A stretch of DNA of 64,000 nucleotides from Allomuricauda sp. CP2A (lineage in GTDB: Bacteria; Bacteroidota; Bacteroidia; Flavobacteriales; Flavobacteriaceae), in NCBI RefSeq assembly GCF_001683915.1, contig NZ_LXTT01000076.1, positions 1 to 64,000 of the forward strand, in the 5' to 3' direction. This document shows, piece after piece, positions 1-10,413 of this stretch. The notes beneath the pieces were generated by a model. The model saw nothing but the letters and a program-made list of their open reading frames with translations, was not told where the DNA came from and searched no databases. Position 1 is the first letter of the stretch; every line of letters starts with the position of its first letter. Position numbers and translations under genes: made by a program.

Positions 1-33
1 AATTAGTTCATTGGTTTTCAGAGGTAAAACATA

Positions 34-74
34 GCACCCCATGCGCGTACGCTACCAGACTGCGCCACATCCCG
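34..74 (-). pseudogene. 5' half of a tRNA-Pro(GGG)-like gene
   Basis: Read on the minus strand from 74, the sequence has the acceptor 5' strand CGGGATG, the spacer TG, a D arm (GCGC/GCGT around AGTCTGGTA), and an anticodon loop ATGGGGT with GGG in the anticodon position. This matches the 5' half of a bacterial tRNA-Pro. The anticodon stem then fails after two pairs, and no T arm (GTTC) or 3' acceptor strand follows before the window edge. It is therefore a tRNA fragment, or a tRNA interrupted just after the anticodon. The family assignment rests on memory of tRNA-Pro sequences. Confidence 0.5.
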
Positions 75-132
75 AAATCAGCTAAATGCTGATAAAAACT
101 CAAAAAAACAATACCCAAATTTCAATTCCGCC

Positions 133-222
133 TACTGCTAAGCAGTATGGGTACCAGACGGAGTCCCTTCCTACCGGCTGGCAGGTATCCCGACCCGAGC
201 GTGGCCGAAGGGCCACATCCCG
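133..222. repeat. Palindrome cluster with second tRNA-like fragment
   Basis: The gene-free stretch 75-314 holds several hairpins: TACTGCT-A-AGCAGTA at 133-147, CCTACC/GGCAGG at 170-185, and GTGGCC-GAAG-GGCCAC at 201-216. On the minus strand, CGGGATGTGG (222-213) and GTCTGGTA (159-152) repeat two blocks of the tRNA-Pro-like fragment at 34-74, but about 53 bp of palindromic sequence separates them here. It looks like a decayed or interrupted copy of the same 5' tRNA segment. No coding potential is visible between 1 and 314. Confidence 0.4.
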
Positions 223-314
223 AAAACGGACTGCAAAAATATAAATTTTAGCAAAACTATATCTCCATTTTCAATAAATATAAATGTTGGAGATAAAAAG
301 AGTGGTATACCTTT

Positions 315-611
315 CTAAGATCCCGAAAGGAACTCCCTGATTTCCATACAAAAAGCTTCTCTGGCCTCTGCGGAATCATTGGATGGATTCAATAAAAAAT
401 AACCTATGGTCTGATCTTGGCAAAATTCATCAATATCGCCACCATTCCATTGACGAAAACTCATCAACAATACATTATAATCAATCTTGTAAGGCTTTTG
501 ACCCTCACTGTATGCGTTGAGGAAGAGATTCAGTTGAAAAATGGAGTAATCAAGATTTTCAAATTCGGGTGCCAAAAATGATGAAGCGTTAGTAGGTTTT
601 AAGTTATCCAT
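315..611 (-). CDS. Small hypothetical protein, 98 aa
   Basis: I do not recognise this protein. It is acidic, has no signal peptide or membrane segment, and carries no motif I can name; aromatic and Asn/Asp residues are frequent. It is the only gene downstream of the giant adhesin on the same strand, and about 215 bp separate the two. An imperfect dyad at 682-700, of the Crp/Fnr type and similar to one upstream of the Dps gene, lies 70-90 bp upstream of its start. Regulation in common with Dps is therefore possible. The ORF has normal codon use, but a short orphan of this kind remains uncertain. Confidence 0.6.
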   Translation of the reverse strand: MDNLKPTNASSFLAPEFENLDYSIFQLNLFLNAYSEGQKPYKIDYNVLLMSFRQWNGGDIDEFCQDQTIGYFLLNPSNDSAEAREAFCMEIREFLSGS

Positions 612-681
612 TAAGGTAGTTTGTTTAAGATTTGGTGATTAATCCTTTCTATTTTCAGCCTTCGCAGGAATTGATTTCCAT

Positions 682-700
682 TGACTTTCACCTAAGTCAA
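682..700 (-). promoter_or_regulatory. Possible Crp/Fnr-type dyad
   Basis: On the minus strand the sequence reads TTGACTTAGGTGAAAGTCA. Its core TGACTTAGGTGA differs by one base from the perfect half-site arrangement TGACTTAGGTCA found upstream of dps at 62869-62882. It lies upstream of the gene at 315-611. No good -7 element was found between the dyad and the start codon. Confidence 0.35.
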
Positions 701-825
701 CTCAATTCCATCGTTACGTATTGGCTTATTATTTGAAACTCCATGGTGGGGGAAGAAGGTTGAATTTTCAAATAATGGTAACCCATACATCGTCCGAGTA
801 AATATAAACAAAAAGCCTTAAAATA

Positions 826-3800
826 CTATCTATACAATGTAAAATGACCTACATATCGCTGCTTCTCTCGGTCATTGGCGTTGACCACATACCAATAGTC
901 ACCAGTGGGCAAGGGACTTCCTTCGTAGGTTCCATCCCACTTTTTGACTTGGTCTAATCGTGCCACCACTCTTCCATATCGGTCATAGATGATCACATCT
1001 ATATCTGGGAAAAACTCACGGTTGTTAGGATACCAATAATCATTGAGGTTGTCCCCATCAGGGGTGAAGAAATCGGGCATTTCTGGCATTCCCTCAAAGT
1101 TAAAGGGCATGACCAAATTGGCCACACAGCCATTCTGATCTCGTACCATTATATTGACATTGGCATCTACATTGATGTTAAATGTATTGGTCTCTCCATA
1201 GGATTCCCCTTGAAAGAAGTATTCGTACCCTCCAAACCCTCCTGTAGCGACTGCAGTGACCTCGTTGGGTCCCGTTTTCATTGCCTCAAGGGTGAGTGGT
1301 TCATAGGCATCAATCTCAAATTCCACAAAGGTGACACAACCATTTTCATGATAAATGTATACGGTGTGTTCACCCGGAGGAAGATCGCCAAAGGTTCGCT
1401 GTTCTGTTGCCTGCTGAATGTCCTCAACATCCAATGCGAACAATAATTGTGGTATCAATGACTGGTCTGAAATGGAAACCGTAGCGGTACTATTCGGGAA
1501 TATGCCTTCACAACCGTACTGCACAATCGGCTCGGCCAAAAGTTCTATACCCACACCTATTTCGGCTACTACACTGGTTTGACATCCATTGGCATCCCTA
1601 ATAAAAATCACGTAGGTTTCACCACCCAACAGGTTATCAAAGAACATGGTGTCATTTTGAACAAAATCGGCATCATCAGCTGAGTTCACACTGGTGTAAT
1701 AGGGTGCCGTACCTCCTGAAACCTCCAAGGTAAGGGTACCGTCACCATCTCCCATACAAACTTCGGGAGTGGTAGATGCAATCCCAGCCACCAATTCCAT
1801 GGGCTGGGTAATTTCAACTGTTCTGGTTATGGTACATCCCAAATCATCCTGAATAATGATATCATAAGTTCTAGGGGACAAATCCGTAAATGTTTTTCTA
1901 TTGGGATTATTGGGGTCATCACCTTCAAAGAATTCGCTCAAGGTGTCCGAAATGGAATATCTGATAGCTCCAGTTCCACCACTGGCCTCGATAATAATTT
2001 GACCGTTGGTATCCCCAGCACACATTACAGGAACTGCTTCCAAGTAATCCAAGACCAATGGTGGCTTTGGTTCTATGACAATGGGGTCTGAAATGGCCTC
2101 ACATCCCCCACTCTGGGCATATACGTAGTAGGTGCCTGGGTTCAACTCCCTAAAAATCCCTGAGCCTTGTGCAGGACGAACAGTACTGGCCGGAGTTACG
2201 GGCAACATATCTGAATTCACCAAGGTGTACATATAACTTCCAATACCTCCAAAAGCTTCGGAGCGAATAATCCCTGTTGCTTCCCCAGCACAATTAATGG
2301 TAGCATTGGTCAAATCCAAAGCAATAACCAAAGGCGCTGCAGGATCCAATGAAATTTGGTTGGAACGCTCGTAGGGACATCCATTGGAATTTTGAACATC
2401 ATACTGGAACGGTCCGGGATCTAACGTTATATCAGCAGCAATTTCCACACTGGTCATTCCTGCTCCAAAAGATGTGAAAGGGTCCGAAGTTCCCGATCTA
2501 CGGTAGAAATAATCCACGCCCGGCTCAGGATTCGTCACAGAAAGTTCCATTCTACCCAAATCCCCACAACCCGGAGGTTGCAACTCTACCAGTTCGGCCA
2601 CTACAATTTCTGGATCCTGAACGGTAATAGGACTTGTGGTAAAACTACAGTTCCATCCATCAAAAATGGTGATGGTATAATCTCCCGCTGAAAGGTTGGC
2701 AAAGGTTGGTGTGGTCTGAAGTCCACTGTTGGTACCATCTGTAATTCGGTTCAATTGATACAGATAGTTGCCCGGGCCTTGTCCTCCAGCTACATTGTAC
2801 GCTTCAATAATGCCATTATTATCGTTGTTACACGCTAATTGTTGCACCACTTGTATATCTGCGGAAATTGGGACAGGCAATGGCAAATTGATGGTATTGC
2901 TGGCCTCACAACCTCTTATATCCCTTACATTAACGGTATAGGTTCCGGTGGAAAGGTCCTCAAAGATTGGGGTGGTATTGGGATAATCAACCAATACGGT
3001 GCTACCGTCAGGAGCAATCAATTGGTACTCATACGTGCCCCAACCACCATCTCCAGCTACTGTAATTTCACCATAACCCGGCACATTACAGGTTACTGGA
3101 GAGGTTTGGATGGCATCAATCGTCAATGGCCTATCTGGTGATCGTACTGTGGTAACGTTACTGACCACATCGCAGAAAGGCGAATCCAATGCTTCAATAT
3201 GCACCACAAGGTTACCCGCAGGTAGCCCTGTAATGATTTCAGGAGAATTTATCGGTGCGTTGGTATCAAAACTACCGGTTACCCCTGTTGATGTTTCAAC
3301 GCCGCTATTATCCCTTGAGAAAACCTCATAATTGTAGGTTCCACTGTAATTGTTGATTTCGAGACTGATCTCGCCATCATTGCCATTGAAACAAGTTACC
3401 GGTTGTACTTCTGCAATCAAGGCCTCAATGTTGTTATATTCGGGCATATTGATGGTGGTCGTTAAATACGAACAGCCTCCATTGCCTATATCGGTCACGG
3501 CAAAAATGTAGTCCCCAGGTGTGGCAATATCCCAGGTTACACGGTCTGTACCACCAGAATTTCGGGCTGGCTCCGATCCCAAAGGCAAAATCTCGACTTC
3601 ATAATTTCCAGGCCCTTCATTTACAATGATATCGATGGTTCCCGGGCTAACCCCTGTTCCTGATGCATCGCATGTGATTTGGTTCACAGCATAGCTGAAG
3701 GTGATATCCGTTGGGCTGTTGATGGTCACCGTTGAGGTTTCCTCGCATCCATTTTGATCGCGCGCCGTTAAGATAATGGTCTGATTGGTCCCATTATCAA

Positions 3801-6800
3801 TCACTTCAAAAGTATTACTGGTCTGGAAGTTGGTCCCATCAAATTGAGGGGTACCATCATTCATACTATAGGTGTAGGGTCCAGTTCCCGTAGCGGTTCC
3901 CGTACCGTCGCCATTATCATCCGTATAAATGGTAATGGTAGCCGTACTGAACTGATTGCTGGATGGATTACAACTGAATTCTGTATTCACTGCGTTAGCT
4001 TGCAGTACCGAAGGCTCCGCAATGACAATTCCTCCCACTTGGTCGGTACATCCCCTATCCGAAACCACCTCCACTTGATAGGTGTCTGGTGGCAAATCAT
4101 CAAATACGGGAGACCCTTGTGGCCCAGCAAAAATTGCAGAACTGCTATCATACAGAATATAGCTCAAAGGGGTATCCGTGTCCGTTCCGGGTTGAAGCTC
4201 CACAGAAATAGTTCCATTATCGGCACCATTACAGGTGACATCGCTGCTGGGTGTCGCCGTGATCACAGGCGTATTAACGGTAGATACATTCACAATGGCT
4301 TCGTCAGAACATAATGGAGTTGTATTTGAACTTAAATCTGTTACCAAAATATTATAATCTCCGGGCAACACATTGTTGAAGGTATTAGTACTCTGTGCTG
4401 GACCAATGTTTGCTAAAGTACCTGCATCCCGCAATTGATATTCAAAATTTCCACTACCTCCGGTGGTGTTTACGGTAATTGTTCCATCCCCAGCATTACA
4501 AGTTGGCAATGAGGTGGCATCTGCGGTTATGGCAAAGAAGTTGAACACATCGGCGGTGACCGTATTGGTACATCCGTTGCCATCACGAACGGTGATTACG
4601 TAACTGCCCGGATTGGGAACGATAAATGTTGTTCCTGTCTGAAAGCCACTTCCTATATCGTATTGGAAGGTTTCTTCGGGAAGTCCTGAGCCAGTAGATA
4701 AAGGCGAAACAATATCAATTTGATAACCACTGGTGGCTGTACACTGATTCACCACATCTATGACCGGATTGGGCACACCGGCTTCTTGGGTAACGGTCAA
4801 CGTGGTTAAAGCGGTACACCCATTGGCATCCTGAACGTAGAAATCGTAATCTGTTGGATAAGGCCCCGGTATTTCAAAAGTAGTTTCCGAAGCAAACACG
4901 GTTGGAGCTGGGTCACCAGTTGGGACATACGCATAGTTGAACGGCCCTGTTCCTCCAAAACCTCTTACTGTTACCAAAGCACCTGCATTACAGGTAGCCT
5001 CAACAAAGTTGTCGATGGTGATGGATGGGGAACTAAAGCTGATAAAGACCAACGTACTTGAGCTACACCCTGTGGAATCGTCCGCTACAATAATCTGATA
5101 ATTTCCAGGAGCCAACCCCGTGAACGTTCCACTATAAGGAATGGTTTGTCCGGTTAAGGTGGTTGGACCAGATTCGATAGCACCGGTATCCGTATTTTGA
5201 AGGGTAACCGTAAAGTTACCGGGGGCAGACACCCCAGAAATAGCATAATCAATACTTCCGCTACCTGAAACGTTACAGGATGCAGTGGTAGCCGTGGCTG
5301 TTACCGCAACTGGATTAAGGGGACCTATGGGGTCAATTTCTTCAACATAAATACATCCAAGAGCATCCCTGACCTCAACAAAGTAAGTCACTCCAGGTAC
5401 CACTTGACCCGTAAAGTCATAGGTATCTCCTCCTGAAGTTGCTGGATTGAACGTTGGGTCACCCACCAATCTAAACTCGTAAGGCGCTGTTCCTCCAGTG
5501 GCCCTGACCCGGTATGGGAATGAAGTATCTGAACACAACCCTGGGTCGGCATCCAAAGGAATCAAATCCAAAGTGTTCTGGTCGATAATCACCTCATCGC
5601 GATCCTCACAACCTGATGCATCTGTAGTGACCACTGTGTAATTTCCGGGAGGAAGGTTGGGAAAATTCACGGTAGTACTCGGAGTTCCTATTGAGTTGGA
5701 CACAAGATTTCCTGCCACATCCAAAAGGACATAATCAAAAGGAGCCACTCCGTTGTTGATGGTGGTTGAAATGGAACCGTTCACCGCTCCTGAGGAGCAA
5801 ACCGCATCGGTAGGTGTGGCCGTTGCATCCAATGGAGTGCTTGCGGCAATGGTAACATCATAGGCTGGGCTCACACATCCCCTGCTATCACGAATAACAA
5901 AGCCACCATGGGTGCCAGGACCGTATCCTGAGAAAATATTTTGGGAACTAAAAGTTGCTCCATTATCGTTACTAAACTCATACGGCGGAATACCTTGGGT
6001 GGTATCGGGAATCAATGTTACAATTCCGCTGGTATTGTCCCCACATTGGGTATCCGTGGCCACCGCTGAACCGGCAATGGTCTCCGGAGGAGAAATGGTC
6101 ACCACATTGGATTCTGTGGTACATCCTCTGCTATCAGTGATCAAAAACTGATAGGTGGTATCCGTAATAATGGAACCATCATTGGGGATGCTGTACACAA
6201 ATGAGTTTCCAGTGATATTGTTGTTGTCCGATGTATACGGCGCTCCATTGATACTGACTTCGTAAATATCGTAATTGCCACCAGAAGTGTAGCCATTGCT
6301 GATATTCACCTGAATCTGTCCGGGAGGGCCTGCACAATCCAATTCCTGAATGGTAGTGGCATTGGCCACCACCTGAGGTTCGATGGTAGCTGTAACCGTA
6401 TCCCTACAGTCATTGGCATCCACCACCTGAATGGTATAGGTTCCCGGGGTAAGCCCCGCAAAACTGTTGCTGGCACCCAGAGCACCCCCATTGATTCGGT
6501 ATTGGTATGGTGCCAAACCTCCGGAGGCATTCACCACCAAGGTAGCAGCTGTAAAATTGTCATAGCAAAAATCGGAAGCACCGTTGTCCAAAGTCAAGGT
6601 GGGCGCATCCAAGCTGGTCAAGGTAAAGCTATCTGTAACGGTACATCCATTGGCATCGGTAACACTTACTTGATAGGTTCCATCTTGGGACAGGTTGGAG
6701 AACGTACTGCCATTTTTAGGCCCTCTTGTGGAACCATCAGGCTGGGTCAAGGTATATCGGTTACCACCCCATCCTCCTACGGTATTGATACGAACCGCTC

Positions 6801-9135
6801 CAATATTTCCATTTTGACAGCTCATATCGGTAACATCCAAACCGGAAATTGCAAAAGCGGTAGAAGGCTCCTCAATCACCAAAGTGGCGTTATCGGTACA
6901 ATTGGTTTCCTCATCGGTCACGGAAATCACATAGCTTCCAGCAGTCAGTCCGGTCAATGGAATGATGCTTCCACTCTGTCCGGTTGAAACAGGACCTCCA
7001 TCAATACTATAGCTATAGGTAGTGTTGAAACCATCCACCAAAAAGCGTCCTTCTCCATCAGAATCGCCAACACAAGTGACCACTTTGGTCTGTTGGGCCT
7101 GCACTCCAATGGAACTGATATCGGTTATGGCGTAGTTTTCATCATAAGAACAGCCTTCATTGTCCGTAACTCTAAAGGTATAGGTTCCCAATCCCAATCC
7201 GCTGAAGGTATTATTGTTCCCATTGTTCACAGCACTGGCCGAAGGTGCAATAATTTCATAGGTATAAGGGCCAGTACCTCCGGTAACGGTCAACCCTACG
7301 GAAGCCGTTGTGGTAATACAATCCAAACTGGAAATGGCAAAATCCAGATTGGTCGGTTTGTTCAGCGAATTAAATACAATATCCGGAAGCGACTGAACAC
7401 ATCCATTGGCATCCCGAATCATGGGTGTGTAGGTTCCCACTCCCAAATTGGTGAAAACAGGATTGGAACTAAATCCGGCTCCTACACTGTATTCATACGG
7501 AGCAGTTCCTCCAGAAACCCCGGAAATGGTGATTTGCCCCCCATTTTCATTGGTACAGTTGGGCACAGTATCCGGTGTGGCCGTTGCTGTAATGGTTGAA
7601 GGCGTACCAATGGTCGCCGTTTGTGGTGTTGTGGTACAGGTGAAGGAATCCTGCTCATATCGCAATACCACATTATAGGTACCGGGCGCCAAGTTGGAAA
7701 AGGTATTGCTTATTTGGAAACTTGACCCATTGTTGATGCTGTATTCGATTTCATAACCAAATCCATTGGTTACATTGATAGTGATTCTACCATCATTGGC
7801 TCCTCCACAGTTGGCATCTTCTTCGGTAAAATTGAAAATGGGCGGCGGAATGTCCGGAACATCCACAGATGCACTGCGTTGGCATCCATTGGCATCTTCC
7901 ACCAAAATATTGTAGGTGCCCGCTGAAGTCACCGTAAAAGTGGTGGAACCCGTATACGTTGAGCCAAAAGGCCCTCCGTCCACGCTAAAGCGGTAAGGAG
8001 CGGTTCCACCCGAAGTGGTCAGGTTCACATCCACCGAAGTGGCCCCACATCCAAAACTAGCAGAAGCTGTTGCAGAAACCGCCAACGGGCTGATTCCGTT
8101 TCCAATGACTATAGGGTCGCCATCAATATCTGTGGTTATGGTTTCAGAGCAGTTGTTGGTCTCTACGCGAATACTATAAGTCCCGGGGCTTACATTGGCA
8201 AAAGTATAGGTATCGGCACCATTGGGCCCGAAGGTATCCACAGTAACCCCATTTTTTACCAATCGATACGTATAAAATCCGGGGACACCCGACACCTGAA
8301 CGTCGATACTCCCCAATTCACTGCTACAAAGAATATCATTTGCTGTTACATCCACATTGATGTCCAAATCATCTATGGTAACTTCATTGGATGGAAAAAC
8401 ACAGGCCGTAGCAGATACATTTTTCAATCGCACATAGACTCTGTAATCGCCAGAAGAGGTAATATCAAAGAAAGGAGCATCTTGGTAAGGTCCCGCAGCA
8501 CTGTTCAAGCTATACTCATATCCTGCAGGAACATTGGTCACCTCTACCCTACCCGGATTGCCACATACAATATCTTCCTTGATCAATTGGGGGTCCAATG
8601 GGTTCAAGGAGGATTTGAAATAGTAGTATTGTCCAGAATTCACACGTACCCTAAACTCTCCTGCTGTAGACAGATCATAGGTAGACCCTGTTCCAACCGT
8701 ATTCCAGGTACAGGCCCCATTGATTGTGGGGCAATCATCAACCACAGTGGGCGCACAGGTATTTGGGTCCAGCTTTTGCCACTGGTAACTACTGCCAGAT
8801 TGACTTAGGGATATAGTTCGGATATCGCTGGTACCACAGAGAAAGAACTTGGCAAGTGTGCTACCGTCGTTGGGGCAAACCACTTCTTCATTGGCCCCTT
8901 GTATAATGGTCATGAACATGCTGCTGCTTGCAGCAAAAGATGCATCCGCTTGAGTTGCTGAAGCTTTTTCGGAGGAAATCTCCGCCTTTTCATCAGCACT
9001 TGGTTCGGAAACGGAGGACACTATTTTGGTTAGTATCCGATTGACCTCTGTCTTTGCTAATACCGTGGAACAAAATATGGATATGAACACCATCAACACG
9101 GCATATAGCAAATGCCTTGTTTTTTGAGGGAGCAT
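826..9135 (-). CDS. Giant SprB-repeat adhesin with T9SS sorting domain
   Basis: This 2769-residue protein has a Sec signal peptide (about residues 1-27, ending STVLA). A cysteine-containing N-terminal region is followed, from about residue 230 to 2640, by a long series of SprB-type repeats. Each repeat has the pattern GG-x-PY-x-Y, then F-x-N-L-x-PGTY, then V-x-D-x-NGC. The last 90 residues form a CHU_C-type (type B) sorting domain with FTPDGDNLNDYW and later PTGDYWYVV. Proteins of this kind are exported by the type IX secretion system and carried on the cell surface, where SprB is the mobile gliding adhesin of Flavobacterium johnsoniae. No PorP/SprF partner gene lies next to it, although such a gene usually accompanies type B domains. 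Its substrate is unknown; gliding or surface attachment is inferred. Confidence 0.93.
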   Translation of the reverse strand: MLPQKTRHLLYAVLMVFISIFCSTVLAKTEVNRILTKIVSSVSEPSADEKAEISSEKASATQADASFAASSSMFMTIIQGANEEVVCPNDGSTLAKFFLCGTSDIRTISLSQSGSSYQWQKLDPNTCAPTVVDDCPTINGACTWNTVGTGSTYDLSTAGEFRVRVNSGQYYYFKSSLNPLDPQLIKEDIVCGNPGRVEVTNVPAGYEYSLNSAAGPYQDAPFFDITSSGDYRVYVRLKNVSATACVFPSNEVTIDDLDINVDVTANDILCSSELGSIDVQVSGVPGFYTYRLVKNGVTVDTFGPNGADTYTFANVSPGTYSIRVETNNCSETITTDIDGDPIVIGNGISPLAVSATASASFGCGATSVDVNLTTSGGTAPYRFSVDGGPFGSTYTGSTTFTVTSAGTYNILVEDANGCQRSASVDVPDIPPPIFNFTEEDANCGGANDGRITINVTNGFGYEIEYSINNGSSFQISNTFSNLAPGTYNVVLRYEQDSFTCTTTPQTATIGTPSTITATATPDTVPNCTNENGGQITISGVSGGTAPYEYSVGAGFSSNPVFTNLGVGTYTPMIRDANGCVQSLPDIVFNSLNKPTNLDFAISSLDCITTTASVGLTVTGGTGPYTYEIIAPSASAVNNGNNNTFSGLGLGTYTFRVTDNEGCSYDENYAITDISSIGVQAQQTKVVTCVGDSDGEGRFLVDGFNTTYSYSIDGGPVSTGQSGSIIPLTGLTAGSYVISVTDEETNCTDNATLVIEEPSTAFAISGLDVTDMSCQNGNIGAVRINTVGGWGGNRYTLTQPDGSTRGPKNGSTFSNLSQDGTYQVSVTDANGCTVTDSFTLTSLDAPTLTLDNGASDFCYDNFTAATLVVNASGGLAPYQYRINGGALGASNSFAGLTPGTYTIQVVDANDCRDTVTATIEPQVVANATTIQELDCAGPPGQIQVNISNGYTSGGNYDIYEVSINGAPYTSDNNNITGNSFVYSIPNDGSIITDTTYQFLITDSRGCTTESNVVTISPPETIAGSAVATDTQCGDNTSGIVTLIPDTTQGIPPYEFSNDNGATFSSQNIFSGYGPGTHGGFVIRDSRGCVSPAYDVTIAASTPLDATATPTDAVCSSGAVNGSISTTINNGVAPFDYVLLDVAGNLVSNSIGTPSTTVNFPNLPPGNYTVVTTDASGCEDRDEVIIDQNTLDLIPLDADPGLCSDTSFPYRVRATGGTAPYEFRLVGDPTFNPATSGGDTYDFTGQVVPGVTYFVEVRDALGCIYVEEIDPIGPLNPVAVTATATTASCNVSGSGSIDYAISGVSAPGNFTVTLQNTDTGAIESGPTTLTGQTIPYSGTFTGLAPGNYQIIVADDSTGCSSSTLVFISFSSPSITIDNFVEATCNAGALVTVRGFGGTGPFNYAYVPTGDPAPTVFASETTFEIPGPYPTDYDFYVQDANGCTALTTLTVTQEAGVPNPVIDVVNQCTATSGYQIDIVSPLSTGSGLPEETFQYDIGSGFQTGTTFIVPNPGSYVITVRDGNGCTNTVTADVFNFFAITADATSLPTCNAGDGTITVNTTGGSGNFEYQLRDAGTLANIGPAQSTNTFNNVLPGDYNILVTDLSSNTTPLCSDEAIVNVSTVNTPVITATPSSDVTCNGADNGTISVELQPGTDTDTPLSYILYDSSSAIFAGPQGSPVFDDLPPDTYQVEVVSDRGCTDQVGGIVIAEPSVLQANAVNTEFSCNPSSNQFSTATITIYTDDNGDGTGTATGTGPYTYSMNDGTPQFDGTNFQTSNTFEVIDNGTNQTIILTARDQNGCEETSTVTINSPTDITFSYAVNQITCDASGTGVSPGTIDIIVNEGPGNYEVEILPLGSEPARNSGGTDRVTWDIATPGDYIFAVTDIGNGGCSYLTTTINMPEYNNIEALIAEVQPVTCFNGNDGEISLEINNYSGTYNYEVFSRDNSGVETSTGVTGSFDTNAPINSPEIITGLPAGNLVVHIEALDSPFCDVVSNVTTVRSPDRPLTIDAIQTSPVTCNVPGYGEITVAGDGGWGTYEYQLIAPDGSTVLVDYPNTTPIFEDLSTGTYTVNVRDIRGCEASNTINLPLPVPISADIQVVQQLACNNDNNGIIEAYNVAGGQGPGNYLYQLNRITDGTNSGLQTTPTFANLSAGDYTITIFDGWNCSFTTSPITVQDPEIVVAELVELQPPGCGDLGRMELSVTNPEPGVDYFYRRSGTSDPFTSFGAGMTSVEIAADITLDPGPFQYDVQNSNGCPYERSNQISLDPAAPLVIALDLTNATINCAGEATGIIRSEAFGGIGSYMYTLVNSDMLPVTPASTVRPAQGSGIFRELNPGTYYVYAQSGGCEAISDPIVIEPKPPLVLDYLEAVPVMCAGDTNGQIIIEASGGTGAIRYSISDTLSEFFEGDDPNNPNRKTFTDLSPRTYDIIIQDDLGCTITRTVEITQPMELVAGIASTTPEVCMGDGDGTLTLEVSGGTAPYYTSVNSADDADFVQNDTMFFDNLLGGETYVIFIRDANGCQTSVVAEIGVGIELLAEPIVQYGCEGIFPNSTATVSISDQSLIPQLLFALDVEDIQQATEQRTFGDLPPGEHTVYIYHENGCVTFVEFEIDAYEPLTLEAMKTGPNEVTAVATGGFGGYEYFFQGESYGETNTFNINVDANVNIMVRDQNGCVANLVMPFNFEGMPEMPDFFTPDGDNLNDYWYPNNREFFPDIDVIIYDRYGRVVARLDQVKKWDGTYEGSPLPTGDYWYVVNANDREKQRYVGHFTLYR

Positions 9136-9291
9136 AGGTTAAGTCTTGTTAGGGCAGAATATTCAGATTTGGGACCTTAATATTCTTACATAGTAATTGT
9201 CTATACTTATAAAAATCTCTTTATCTTCAACACACTCAACTACCAAAAAGTAGCCGTTTATCTATAAAATATACTATTTCAACGTAAAATT

Positions 9292-10410
9292 ATGAAAAAA
9301 AGTGTGGTATCTCAGTATTTTTTCGTTGTACTGCTAAGTACATCCTGCGCCCAAACGCCCGATAAAAACATAAATCTTCCCAAAACCATTGATTTTACTG
9401 TGGAATCCGTTGTACCCGGTCTACAAAACCCTTGGGGCATGGCATTCCTTCCGGATGGCAGTATGCTGATAACGGAAAAATCAGGGGAACTCATACATTA
9501 CTCATCAGGAAAAACTTCTGAAATCAGTAATGTGCCCGAAATTTATGTGCGTGGCCAAGGCGGTTTGATGGACATTGAACTCCACCCCAACTACAAAGAG
9601 AATGGATGGCTCTACCTCTCCTACGCCTCCGAAGAAGGTGATGGAAAAGGCGGCAACACGGCCATTATGCGGGCTAAACTCTCCAATAACAGACTGGTGC
9701 AAAAACAATTGCTCTACAAGGCGGAGCCCAATTCAACCAGGGGGCAGCATTTTGGCTCCCGACTGGAATTTGACAATGACGGATACCTCTACTTTTCGGT
9801 TGGGGAACGTGGAAACAGGGACGTGAATCCACAGGATATTACTCGTGATGGCGGCAAAATATACCGAATCCATGATGATGGCCGCATTCCCAATGATAAT
9901 CCCTTTGTGGGCAAGTCTGGGTCAAAAACTGCCATTTACAGCTATGGCCATAGAAACCCACAAGGATTGGCCAAGCACCCCGAAACCGGAAAAATCTGGG
10001 AACACGAACACGGCCCAAGAGGTGGCGACGAAATCAATATTGTCCAAAAAGGAAAAAACTACGGCTGGCCCGTTATCACCTACGGCATCAATTACAGTGG
10101 CACCAAAATCACCGACGAAACTTCAAGACCGGGCATGGAGCAACCGCTCTATCAGTGGACACCTTCCATTGCGCCCTCGGGAATGACCTTTGTCACTTCG
10201 GATAAATATCCCAAATGGAAAGGGAATTTGCTGGTAGGGTCACTTTCATTTCAGTATCTGGAGCGATTGGAGCTAAAAAATAACAAAGTTACCTATCGGG
10301 AAAAACTACTGGATGGCATGGGACGGGTACGCAATGTTCGCCAAGGACCGGATGGCTTTATTTATGTGGGGATTGAAGGTAAGGGGATTTATAGACTGGT
10401 TCCGAAATAG
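9292..10410 (+). CDS. PQQ-dependent sugar dehydrogenase, exported
   Basis: The 372-residue protein belongs to the glucose/sorbosone dehydrogenase (GSDH) family of six-bladed beta-propellers, which oxidise aldose sugars with PQQ in the periplasm. Family signs are VPGLQNPWGMAFLPDG near the start, GGLMDIELHPNY, SVGERGN, YSYGHRNPQGL and HEHGPRGGDEIN. A signal peptide ends at STSC-A (Cys19), so it may be a lipoprotein, though the lipobox is not ideal. It is divergent from the giant adhesin gene and convergent with murQ, with only three bases between their ends. No PQQ synthesis gene is in the window. The true substrate cannot be told from sequence. Confidence 0.88.
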   Translation: MKKSVVSQYFFVVLLSTSCAQTPDKNINLPKTIDFTVESVVPGLQNPWGMAFLPDGSMLITEKSGELIHYSSGKTSEISNVPEIYVRGQGGLMDIELHPNYKENGWLYLSYASEEGDGKGGNTAIMRAKLSNNRLVQKQLLYKAEPNSTRGQHFGSRLEFDNDGYLYFSVGERGNRDVNPQDITRDGGKIYRIHDDGRIPNDNPFVGKSGSKTAIYSYGHRNPQGLAKHPETGKIWEHEHGPRGGDEINIVQKGKNYGWPVITYGINYSGTKITDETSRPGMEQPLYQWTPSIAPSGMTFVTSDKYPKWKGNLLVGSLSFQYLERLELKNNKVTYREKLLDGMGRVRNVRQGPDGFIYVGIEGKGIYRLVPK

Positions 10411-10413
10411 CAC

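Noticed and set aside
2839-8808. Long open frames on the plus strand inside the giant adhesin gene
   Set aside because: They lie opposite a repeat-rich coding region with uniform composition and have no recognisable protein features, so they are shadows.
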